Shown here piece by piece: positions 18,424 to 30,400 of a stretch of 64,000 bases of DNA (position 1 is the first letter of the stretch; every line of letters begins with the position of its first letter). The DNA is taken from positions 3,009,748 to 3,073,747 of the forward strand of contig CM067590.1 in the NCBI GenBank assembly GCA_034336665.1, written 5' to 3'. Origin of the DNA: Luscinia megarhynchos (lineage: Eukaryota; Chordata; Aves; Passeriformes; Turdidae). The position numbers and the translations under genes were made by a program. The notes beneath the pieces are model-generated. The model saw nothing but the letters and a program-made list of their open reading frames with translations, was not told the DNA's origin and made no database searches.

Positions 18424-21400
18424 TTAAGGCGAAGCGCTGTTGGAGGTAGAGCTGGGGGGCACGGCCAGGCTGGCTGGGGCGGGGGGCACGTTCCCAGTGC
18501 CACCACTGCCGCTCCCCACCCCGCTGCTGCCGCTGCTCCGGCTGCTGCCGCTGTTGCCTTTGCTGTAGGCAGAGGAGGAGGAGGAGGAGGAGGAGGAGGA
18601 AGGGCCAGGCGTCTGGGCGAACAGCACACCTGGGGAGAGAGCAAAGCTGAGCTGCAGCATGACCGTGCCATGGTGTGTTGGGCTGATGTGGCCAGAAGTG
18701 TGTATTCTACGACCATCTGTTGGGGTAGTGATTTCCTTATCTCCATTGCACATATTCTCTGCTAATGGGCCATCTTTGGGACAGGGTGAGGCAATCATCT
18801 TGATCTTTTTCACAGCTCATCCTCCCCCCTGTTGATATCTCCTGTTAATGGCCATTGAGTCCCAGTGCAGGACTGATAAAATTACATCATCCCATTGGAA
18901 GATGCTCCAGCCAGGGGGAGGAGCCAAGTCACTCCTACCTAGATAAAAACTGAGATTTTGAACAGCAAGTTATCCATCTTTCCACTGGATTCCAGAGGAA
19001 CATCAGACCTTTCCACATCATCCCTGGACCTTCAGAGGAAAACTGCACCTTCTCCAGGAGCACTGCTCCAGCTGAACCACATCTGCAACTGCAGGAGGAT
19101 GCAGCCACCATTTAATGGGACTGCTACCAACACCCTGACTGACTGACAGGGTGTCAGGTTGTATTCTGACTCTGTCAGGGTTGGGATTGTTCTTTGTAAT
19201 ACTGTATTTCTATTTTAATTTTCCTAGTAAAGAACTGTTATTCCTCATTCCCCTATCTTTGCCTGCGAGCCCCTTAATTTCAAAATTATAATAATAATTT
19301 GGAGGAAGGGGGTTTACATTCTCCATTTCAAAGAGAAGCTTCTGCCTTTATTGGCAGACACCTGTCCTTCAAACCAGGACACATGGAACGGGGTGGAGGG
19401 CGGTGGGAGCGTGGCTCAGCACAGCCCCCACCAACAGCAGCGGGGTGCCCCGGGGAGCCCCTCACCTGTGTAGACGATGCCGTTGATCTCCACGGACATG
19501 CTGATGCTGTTGGTGCCGTTGCTGCTGGCGGCAGCGGCGTCCGGGCGGTTCTCTGCCGGGGAGAGCCGCGTTACGGAGCCCGCCAGGGCCAGGGGCTCGG
19601 CCGGGGCGGGCGGCCGGGGCCGGCACTGACCTGGCGAGCGCGTGCCCTGGCTGTTGATGCGGATGCTCATGGGCAGCTGGGCCGTCATGGCCAGGAGGTT
19701 CTGCTGCAGTGCCCGCTGCATCAGCCGCTGCTGCTCGTCTGTCACCAGCGCCAGCTTCTTCTCCGGGGGCTCTCCTGACTCCAGCTTCTCCCGCAGCTGC
19801 TCCAGCGCTGCGGCCTGGGCAGCCGCTGCCACCTGCACCGCAGCCGCCTGCGCAGCCACCACGGGGTGCCCAGCCAGGGAGACCGGGAGCCGGCTGGGCA
19901 TGGAGATGGGGATGGGAGAGTCCTCCTCTGCCGGGGGAGCAGGTGTCAGGGATGGGGGCACAGGGATAGGTGGGTGCCACCACCCCAGGGTGTCCCCAGT
20001 CCTGGCACAACACTTTAGCTGATTGGAATCAGGGTCCCAGGGCTGAGCCCTGGAGCCCAAGGAAGGGAGAGGACCATCACCCCCCTGCACACTTCACGCA
20101 GTTCTCCCCATTATTCCCGGGGCCAGGAGAGGGCTCAGCTTGCAACCAGACCCCATAGCAGCCAAACCCTGGAGCAGGCAGACCCCCAACCAACCATTAC
20201 CTTTCTTGATCTTCTGGCCGGGTGTGATGGCTCCGCCGTTGGTGGCAGATGCCAGCCCCAGCGCCGGCACTGGCAGCTTGGGCGAGGAGAGGAGGCCGTG
20301 CGTGCCGCTGGGCGAGTAGGCAAAGAGGGAGCCACCAAAGCCCTGCCGCCGGCCCTCCCGCCGGTTGCTGTCGATGGCCGCCTGCAGCTCGTTGGGGTTG
20401 CTCAGCCCACGCTTCTCACACTCGTAGGGGTACAGGTACTTCATGTACCTGCGGCCGGACAGGACACGGGCGGGGATGGTGAGGGTGACACAGTGGCTGG
20501 TCACCCCTTCCCTTGTGCCACCCCATTTCTCCCTCCCCACTGCTGAGCCCCTGTCCCCTGCACAGGGCAGAGGGACCCCCAAGGACTCGCCCCTCTCCCC
20601 TCCCCTCTGAGCTCACTGGGTGCGCAGGGTGAAGGCCGCGCTGGTGATGGAGGTGGGCAGGCTCAGCCCCTTGGTGATCTCCCGCCACAGCTTCTTGTTG
20701 ATGACCTCCACCAGACCCCCCTTCTCGGTCACCAGCGTGTACAGCATGTACAGGTCCAGCACCTGCTTGGCCATGATGGGGATCCGGTTCACGGGGGTGC
20801 CTGGGGAGCGGCGGGAGGAGAGAGCAGGTCTGGAGTGCTGCTTTCTCACCCCAAGTTGGGGTGCAGCTGCTGAGACCCCTGGGGGCAGTGGAGGGGCTGG
20901 GGGGCTCCTGCTCCTCCCTCCCCTTCCCCCTGGGCCCTCTTGCTGAGATCAGCCCCAACAAAGGAAACAGAAACTCGCAGTTTCCAGCCACAGCCCTGCC
21001 GTGGCCGAGCCGGTTCCTCGGGCTGAGGCAGCACGCAGCAATGCAAGTTATTTATAACGGAGGTGGCACAATCTAGCTGTGAGGGTCTCCTGTGAGCTGG
21101 GGGGGCTCATCCCTCCAGCATGAGGAGTGGGCTGGCAGCACCTGCTCCCTCATTTGGGTCCCTCCCCTCCCAGCCCTGTGGTGAGGGAGCCCTGGGAATG
21201 CAGGTGGAGGGACCCAGGGGACACAGGCAGGGTGAGACCCCAGAGGACACATCCAGGGGAACCCTGAGGGACCCAGCCAGCAGCTCCAGCCCCCTTGTGC
21301 AGGCATCGTGCCTTCCCAGTGCTGTCTGACAAAGGGCTGGAGCCAGCCCTGTGTCAGCACTTCCAGCACTGTTTTCCATGCAGGAACCGGACCCTCGAGC

Positions 21401-24400
21401 TTGGATTTCAGCCCTTCCTACCCCTGGTTCCACCCCGTGGCCTCTCCCCAGGCAGAGAGAGGGCACAGTGAAGGGCTTTGCCCCCTACAATACCCCAGGA
21501 AATGGGCAGAGGGGGCGCACAGCCAGGGGTGATGTGTGGGGAGGGGCTGCAGGTCTGGGTGTGATGGGTGAAGGGAGGGGGGGCCGCAGGCACTGGATCC
21601 AGTCCAGCAGGTTTGACCCTACTGTGCTGAGGGGTTAAAGATTAACCAGCAGCTCAGCCGGAGCCGTGACCTCGGGGCACTAATGAGAGGCAAGGAAATG
21701 AGCCCCCGGCCGGGGGGGGATGTGGGGGGAGCAAGGTGGGTGTGGTGGAGCAGGGTGGGCACCGAGTGGGCACGGGGGCACAGGGGGGGCGTGCAGTTGG
21801 GGGACTCACCTCGCTTCTGCATGAAGCTGAAGAGGTCGTCCAGGAACTCTTTCCTCCTGGGGTCACCATCCAGCTCGTACAGCTGTGTAAAAAAAGAAAG
21901 ATGCTCAGAAACCCCCTTACCCCATGTGTCCCCTCACCTGAGACCCCCAGCTTCCACTGCAGCAGCCATGTGGCTCAAAGGACACCAAATGGCTCAGAGG
22001 TCCCTGAATGGGTCCAGGGGGGTCCTGCAGCTTGGGCTGACCTTTGCCTGCGTCTCACTGTGCCATTCCCTGCCCACTCCGCTCGCAGCTCAGCTCTGGG
22101 ATGCTGGTGCTGGGATCACGGAGTGGCTCCCAGGCTGCCAACACTGTGCTCAGCCCTGGCTCCTCCCGGGAGGAACGCTGATCCCAGTTATTTTTAGCAT
22201 CCATTGCCTGCTCAGCACAGCAATGCTTCAGCATGGTCCCTCCACGCTTGGGGTGCCACAGAGAGCCACGGCCAGGAGCCGTGGTGGGAGCCACTTGTGC
22301 CTTGACACGAGCTTGCATGCCATGGCCCTGCAGGGACGTGTCCTGCACTGGGGAAGGCAGAGCTAGGCCAGGCTCTGACACGCTGCACCTCAATCACCAG
22401 CTCTGCTTGGGGCATCTTCAGCCGGGACCCCCCACCCCGCCAGCCCGGCACATTCCTGCCTGATTTACGGCGCAGGACCGGCCGGTTGGAGCGCCCAGCA
22501 TGCCGGAGGCACACACCACGCCACACCACACAACCTCTTCTGAAGCCCAGCACCAATTCTGCCTGGAGGCTGGTGGATAATCCCCCCCCCATCCCAGGAA
22601 GGGTGCTGGAGCAGAGGCTGTAGGGGCAGACACCAATAGGGGTGGCTGCCACAGCTCTGTTTTTCTCAATGACAATTCTGAACAACTGCCAGTGGGGCCA
22701 GGAGGGGCCTATAAATACCCCCCCAGAACACGCCAGGCACGCACTGCGGGGCCACCGCTGCGGGTCACTGGGCCACACTCCCTCCGTGGCTATGCCCTGT
22801 GGCACCAGGACCATGGGCAGGTGGATGGGTGGGTATCATCCTGACTGTAAGCGAGGGGCTTGAGCCCCCTCCTTGTGCAGCCCCGAGGGAGGATCCGGAT
22901 CCCGCAGGGCCGGACTCGACTGCCGGCACCGATCAAAGGGATCAATGGGGCTGCATGATAAGAGGGGCCATAAACCCCCCCTAGCTCCCCTGGGAAACTC
23001 GGCAGGCTCGAGCAGCTCCTTGCACACCCCCAGGGCAAGGCCAGGAGCCATCAGCACAACTGGCAGAGACCCTCAAAGGCCCTTTCCCATCCCAGAACCC
23101 CAGCAAGTGGGAGTGGTGTGGGGAGAATGAGCCACGGCACAGCAGCACCGCTGTGATTTTCGGGGCTGAGCTGCACCAGGCTACTTGTGCCGGCTGAGGG
23201 AAGTTGGGCTGGTGCCAATCCAGCCTCCCCTGTTTCCTCGAGCAGCTCCAAAAGCCACACACAAAGAAAGGGCTTCCCCAGTGCCTGATCCTGCAGGGTG
23301 CAGAGCCATCCTGGGGAAGTGCCAAACACGCTGCTTCATCCACTGCCAAGACCCTTGGGGTCATGATCCCCATCCCCCCCCGGCCTCAGCCCCAAGGGGA
23401 ATGGACGCGTTTAAGAGGATGAAAGAAAATTAACCGTCAGCTGAGGAGAGCATGGCCGGCCAGGACAGGGGGATTAGTGGCTGCGGCAGGCGGCTGCCCC
23501 GTGTGCTGGCCCTCCACCCGCCCCGGTGGTCCCATGCCAAGCTCAGCTGCCTGTAGCCACTCTCACCCCTCCCAAGTGGGATGAAGCCATGGGGGTCTCC
23601 AGGGATGGCGGGCAGAGGGATCCCTGTTCTTGCCCGGTGACCTCAGAGCCCTGCCAGCACACCCGCCACGGCTGCTGGGCAAAGGGTGTTGCACAAGCTG
23701 CTTCTGACAGTTAGCGATGAGACTTCGACAGCTTCGCTGCACTTGGCAGCTGCTCACTGACCACTGTGGTGCCAAGCAGAGAAACAGGCTCCCCTTGGGA
23801 CCCCCCCCAACCCCGGTTTAGCTCTGCCACTGCCAGCAGAACCAACTGCCAGTGATGGGCACCTGCCCAAGGTGCTCATCCGGCAGCACACTGGTGCGAG
23901 GACGTGCCCAGCCCTGGCCAGGACGTGCCCAGTGTGCACTGTAGTGTGTGACACAGTGGCATTTGCGAAGCTGCTCTTTTTCTTCTCCCTTACCATCCCT
24001 GTTCGCCCTCGCACAGGCAGGACACGGAAGGGGACAGGGATGAGCGACTCCCGGCAGCCCCTCACAGGATTTCCTTGCTTTGACGCCATCCGCAGCCAAC
24101 GGCAAAGCAGCCAGCGCCCCGTGAGCCCCAACGGCAGCGCAGGACAGCTGGGACAGCACGGCTCAGAATGCAAATTGAGGAACAGAAACGCTCTGGTTTC
24201 GGCAGCGTGCGAAACCCAGTGCGCAGCTGAGCTTGGCACAGGCTGGCGGCTGCTGGCACTGCTGCACCGAAATCAGCAGGTGTTGAGTCGTGTGCCTGCT
24301 TGGTGCTGATCCCTGCCCCGTGCCCGTGCCCTGCCTCCTGCTCTCAGCCCTGGTTTCTGCTCAGCTCAAAGCCAGAGACTCAGTGCTCGGTGCAAAGGTA

Positions 24401-27400
24401 CTGGAGGGCAGGAGCTGCAGGCAAGGCCGCGCTGTGCCGCTGAGTCAATACTTTTATGTTTCGTAATTAGGGAGGTGGAAACGACTTAATCCATAACACA
24501 GCTGCCCCAGGAATATCCTCTTACCGTGGGGTCCCCACGGCAGGGTTTGGTGCCAGGGGATGCTGCAGCACAGCCACTCCAGCCTGGCTGGGGCGAGCAG
24601 GAGATGCCCCACACCCATGAGAGTCCCCCAGGCTGAGGGATCTGACTCCATTTACCCAGTGCTCCCGGTGCTGACCCACCCCAGGGTGAATGCTTGATGC
24701 CAGCAGCATGGCTGGCTCTGGCCACAGTGTCCAGCCCACCTGGCCACAGCGCAGCCCCCTCGGCCCTGGCCCCCGGCCGGCTGAGGACACGGAGCCAGAT
24801 GGCTGTTGCCAGCAGATCTATAATTAAGTGGAGGAGGAATTAGGCAGGCGGTGGGCGGGTGGCCCTGACCCCAGCCCCAGCGCCCCGGCAGGATGCCGGC
24901 CCGGCGTTTGGTGTGGATGACCGGATTAATGTTTTAAACCAGATTACAGGAAAATCCCAACCCGCTGGCTTTCAAAGGGCGGGCGGGAGGCGGCCCCTTG
25001 GCAATGCCAGGAATGCGGGAGAGCCCTCGGCACGGGCGTGGTTCGTGCCGGGGGTCCGACCTCCCCCCTGAGCTGGGGCAAGGGGGGCAATTACAAGCAG
25101 GAGGGGAAGCGCCATTTCACAAGGCTCTGGGAATGCCGGGGGTCGTGCTGGTGCCAAGCAAATCCCCTCTTCGCCAGGAGTCCCTTGTCAGCCCCATGAG
25201 TCCGTGTCGGAGTTAAAAACACCTCCCCTTCCCCCCGCCCCGCTCGGTTCCGGGTTTTCAGACCTCGGGGATTAATTTTCTTTTCCATCGCCAGGAAGTG
25301 GCAACACTCTCGGTTTTCCTCCTTCTCTCCAAAACCGGTTTGGGACGTGCACACCGTGATGTGAGCCGGGACTGGGGACAGACCCAAGCGCCACTGCAGC
25401 AGGGATGGGGGCTGGTGGCAGCCTCCACCTTCCACAGGCTAAACTCTCCCAAATTCCTGTATTTAAGGAAAAAACACGCGGCAGGCAGCGGCGGGGAGAG
25501 CCCACCCTGTCTCGGCAGGTAGCAGGACCAGCAGTGACAGGCTGAGGGGCTACCTCTCTCCTTTTCTTCCCTTCCTTCCTCTGGCAGCCCCCGGGGATGC
25601 ATCCCTTTGTCCCGTGGACAGCCGAGGGGCCACGCTGGGCTGGGGAAGCACTCGCGCACATTAACGAGTTCTTTAACCAAGAATAAACACATTTATGGCA
25701 CGTTTCCCGTCCCACTCCCAGCCCATACACAGCCCCCGGCCTCTGGCACGCTGGGACCCGCAGTGGGGTCGGAGAGGGCACTTATTCAGAAAAAGAAAAG
25801 TCATTTGTAAAAACCAGAGCCAAGGACTGGCGAGGGCCCCGGGCCGCGGCATTTCCGAGGCGCTGGGGACGTGATTTCCTGTAAGGCCACGGCTGACTCA
25901 GGGCTGGGGGTGCCCGAGGTCTCTAGGCACGGCCCCCCCTGCCGTGGGGTGAAGGGTTTGCTGGGGCCAATCCCTCCCGGTGAAGGGCAAAGGGAGCGTC
26001 CAGCCCCGGAGCAGATTCCTACGCAGATAAAGCGCTCGGCTTAGGTACAGCTCACCCCTGGCTGTCCCCATGCCTAATCCCCTGTGAGCCCCCAGGGCAC
26101 AGCCCCCCTCCCCTCCGTGGGAAGGGGCTGCTGGGGGCAGGGAGGTGGTGTGCCCCCTCCCCAAAATCTCCCAACACCTTGCTGGTGGGGGATGTGCTGC
26201 TGGGAGCCTCGCCCGCATGGCCAGGGCTGGTGGTGACTCCACTGACCGGCCCGGCGGGATTCCTGCCGCCGGAGCATGGCTGGGCTGGGGGGCCGCTTCC
26301 GCGGCGGGCAGCTGGGGAGGGGGCCCGGGAGCTTCCCGTCAGCACCATTGTTCACACCGGTTCCCAGCATTGTCCCCTCCGCGGGGGGACACGGCCCGAC
26401 CACAGGTGCCTCTTTGCACCAGTGCCTGCCTCCTCCTCCTCCTCGGGCCAGGGGGACCCGCTGGGCAAAGGATCCATCGGTGCTCCCCTGGCTCAGCGAC
26501 AAGCCAGTCCCGCCATCGGCACGCGAGTCTGGGGGTCCCTGAGACCACCCGGGTGCCCGGTGCCCACCTCCTCCCCGTACAGGCGTCATGTGGGTGACCC
26601 TGGGGGTACGCGGGTGGTGTCAGGGCACGGCGGGTGTCCCCGAGCGGCGGAGGGGACGCTGAATGAGCGAATTAGTCACCGTTTAACCTCCCTGACCCCC
26701 CCATTGTCCGTGCGCTGTCGGCCGCCCTCCCCGCCACGGCACAGACCAGCCGGCAGCTCCCAGGATCCCGGCACTCCGGACCGACACCGGCTCCCGGGAC
26801 TGCTGCTTGCTCCCTTCCCGCAGAGGAGGAAGCGATTCCTGCTGCCGTGGCGTTTCCAATGCTGGGCGGCAGCGTGCCAGACTCTGGCTGGCTGGAATCA
26901 AAAGCGGTTCCGTGTCTGAGTGCGGACGTGTGGCACAGGCTGGTGAAGGGTCACCGAGGGGGAACTGGGGTGCTGGGGGTGTTTCCCCGGCTGGGCCAAG
27001 CCGCTGGCTGGATGGGAGCCAGCCCGGCAGCGGCAGCTCTGCCGGCCCTTGCCGTGTGCGTGCTGGTGCATGCCCTTGACACATGCTTGCTATCACACCG
27101 GACCTTGTACAAATATTAAACCAGCGGAGTCAGGCGCTGTTGAGAAAGCTTGTCCGAGGAAGGACACCAGGCTAGCTCCTGCCACCAGGCAAATCCCAGG
27201 GAGAACGAGCTATGCAACACTGAGCTGGGGAAAGGTGGGCAGAGCAGCCAACTCAAACTCTTGGGGCACCTGGTGAGCCCCCAAATTGGGCTGTCCGTCC
27301 TGTGTGACTCCCGAGCCTCCCGGGGTGATGCCCCTGAGGGCGGGAGGGCCAAGACCCTCACTCAGGACCTGACCCGGGTGCGGTGGTGGCAGCAGCAGCG

Positions 27401-30400
27401 GCAGCAGCGAGGCCGGGAAGCCAAGACAGGGGTTTAAATTCCACCATATGTAAATGATCGTCTTAGAAGGGGATCGCGGTAAGCCCCGGCAGATGAGTCA
27501 CCGGGGCTTCCACCGCCCGCTGGGATTTGGCTAATTGCAAATCTGTTCCTGAAATGCGAGGTCCTGCACCTCTGCCCTCCGTCAGCACCGCGGTGGGGGT
27601 CCCGGGGGTCCCGTGAGCCGGGCCAGGGTGCACAGAACGCCTGGGAACCCCAGCGTGGAGCTGCTGGAGGAGCTGGAAGGGGTCCAGCAGCCGCAGATGG
27701 GGTTGACAGGAGCCAGCTGTGGGCTGTCAACCCTGGGAACTATCACCACTGAGCTGCTCCAGCACCGCTGAAACCTCATGGCTTCCTCGCACGGAGAGGA
27801 GGGGGTGGTGGTGGGCACTGTGATGGCACCAGAGTGACAGACCCCCTCCCACTGGGGCACCCAGAGCAGGTGGCAGTGTCCCAGGTGCTGGAGTCTCCAA
27901 AATCAGGCACTGGTGCCCAAGTTGGAGGCTCCACAGTGGTTGTGGGCAGGTGGGGAGGCGGAGGCAGGAGGTGAAGTCCTTTGCTGAAGGGGTTTAGGGC
28001 TGGTACCTGCCTGGGTGCTCCCTCTGCCACTTGTAGCAGGGTGAGACCCTGAGCCACCAGCTGCTGTGGGGGGACAGGGAAGCCCTTTCCCAAAGGACTG
28101 CTGGAACAGAAGTGACACGGCCACACCCTCCCCGTGGGACACATGGGGAGCAGGGGACTCTCCTCAGGGGTGAGCCCCAGCCTCCAGCAGCCCCAGCACG
28201 GGGTGGATTATCCCGAGCTCCGGCCAGAATGGGAATCCAGACACAGGCAGATTAAGTGACCGGTGGGAAGGGTCAGGGAACAGGTCAGGAGCTGCACCCT
28301 GAGCCCTCAGTCTGGCTGCCCCAGGGGCTCAGAGCAGGGGGCCCCCTATCCCCAAACCACCCCCTGCCCTGGCCCCCGATTGCAGCACGTCCGGCTGGGC
28401 CCTGGGACCAGCTGCCATTTCTCCTGCGGTTTGGGCCAGAAATAGGGTGATGGAGCAATGCTGTCCTTGCCCAACGCTAGGGTGGGGGTGGGGGGCTCTG
28501 CTGACAAAGGCCCTGCTCCCTGCGCCGCTCTTTCCTTTTTTTTTCTCTTTTAAATAAACCCTGTTAGTTCAGCTGTGCCGAGAGGGGAGGCGGCCGCCAC
28601 CTCCGCAGCCCTTGAGTCAGCCCAGGGGGCTGGGGCGTGGAGGGAACAGGGCTCTGGGGGGGCCAGGAGTGGGGGGAAATGAGGTTCTGGGAAGGTGGAG
28701 GCACGGGGGAAATGGGGCTCTGGGGGGACACAAGCAGGTGATGCCCAGACCTGGGGAGCAAGCCCAGCTCCTGAGACAAGGGGTGTTGGGGGACACAGTC
28801 CAGCTGGGTGAAGGCACTGGGCACCTGGAGCAGGAAGGATGTGTCCCCTGTTCCTCAAGGTCGTTAATCATCCTGGGTCTGGTTTGGAGAAATGGCTTCA
28901 GGGGTGCCCAGATGCCGGGAGCAGCACCTGTGAGCACCCAGGCGTCTGGCTGGGGAAGGCACTCGGCGGCTAAGCCGCTCTCGCCGAGAAGTCCCTGACC
29001 TCTGGCCAGGGATCTGGTGGGATTACAGCCCCGGGAATGCTCCCTGAGCACTATGAGCCAATTACTGCGCCGGATCCCTGGCTGGGAGCACCCCTTGGCA
29101 GGCTGGGCAGTGGTGCAGGGTGAGAGGGGCGATGGCTAAGTGTGGGGTGAGGGGGGAGGATGCAGCCCTTTTCACTGGTGACTCCCCCACTGCCTCCCAA
29201 AGTCATGTCTTGCTCAGGTCCCTGCTTGCCTGCGTTATCTGCTGCTGGCCTGGCCAGGCACCACAATCACCTCCCCGGCACAGCAGCGCCCAACTGGGGG
29301 CCCCAGGGCACTCCCCCTTATCTGGGAGCCAAATTGCCTCTGGGTGGGGGTCAGTGGCCCCTGGCTGTGTGATGACACTCGGGTCCCCCTTCCCCGCGCA
29401 GGGGGCCCCTCGCCCTCCCTGGGGGCGGCTCATCCGCTCGGCTGGCTAATGCAATAAAGCTCTAATCAATATTTTAAAGAAAGTAAATGGACCCTCCCGC
29501 CCTTGTTAAGAGGCCACGGGGCCCCCTGCTCAGGCCCCACGCCCCCAGCTGGCTTTGGGCTTTGAAAAGGAGAATAATCCACGGGAGAAAGGGGTTCAGA
29601 GGGGATTCCCCCCACGTCTTAACGTGGGAATTCAGAGGAGGTATGGGCTCTCTGCTCTTCCAGACCCTCCTGGAAAATCCCAGCTCCAGCAGCCATGTGC
29701 GCGGGGCTGGTCTGGGCGGAGGGGGTCCGGTTTCACCCACTCCCGCAGCCCTGCCGAGGTCGCTGAGTTGCTTTCGGTTTATTTTTTCCCCACCACTGCA
29801 CTTTGAAACGTCGTATCTCGGGGTGCGCTGCACCGCGAGAGATAAGGGCTGAGGTTTTTGCACCCGTGTGCCACCGGCACGGCTCAGATGTCCCCAGCAC
29901 AAGAAACCTCTTGCCCCACTAAAGCACTAATACCCCCCCAAAACCCCACTGGCAAAGCATCCCATTGGCACTGTGGTGACTTTTAAAATCCTTCCTGAAG
30001 CAGAAACGGGGCGAGGGGTTAAGCATCAGCCTGAGGGATCCATTGCAGGACACCCCAAAAGGGAGCACCCAAAATGGAGAAGCCCATAGGGAGAGCGGTG
30101 GCTGCTGCAGCCAGATGAACACAGGGGGACGGATTCCTCGAGTCCCTGCAATGTCAGATGGTGTACTGGCGTGCAGGGTGCCCATGCCAGAGGGAGCACC
30201 AGCAGCACAGGAAACTCCAAAAGAGGCAGAGGCTGGAAACTCCAGCTCCAGGGGCTGCCACTGCACCAGGGACTCCCACTCCCAGAATTAGTGGAGAGCA
30301 GTAATAGCAATAATGAAACAGCAACATCAGAGGAGGGATCTTAGGGGGCAGCAGCAGCAGAGCCCCCACAGTGCTGGGGAACAGAACTCAGAGCAGTTTT

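Noticed and set aside
18958..19146. Short open frame inside the solo LTR
   Set aside because: It lies wholly in LTR sequence, which is normally non-coding, and has no retroviral protein motif.
22705..22720. CTATAAATACC TATA-like word in ARID3A intron 2
   Set aside because: No exon, CpG context or downstream reading frame supports a promoter there.
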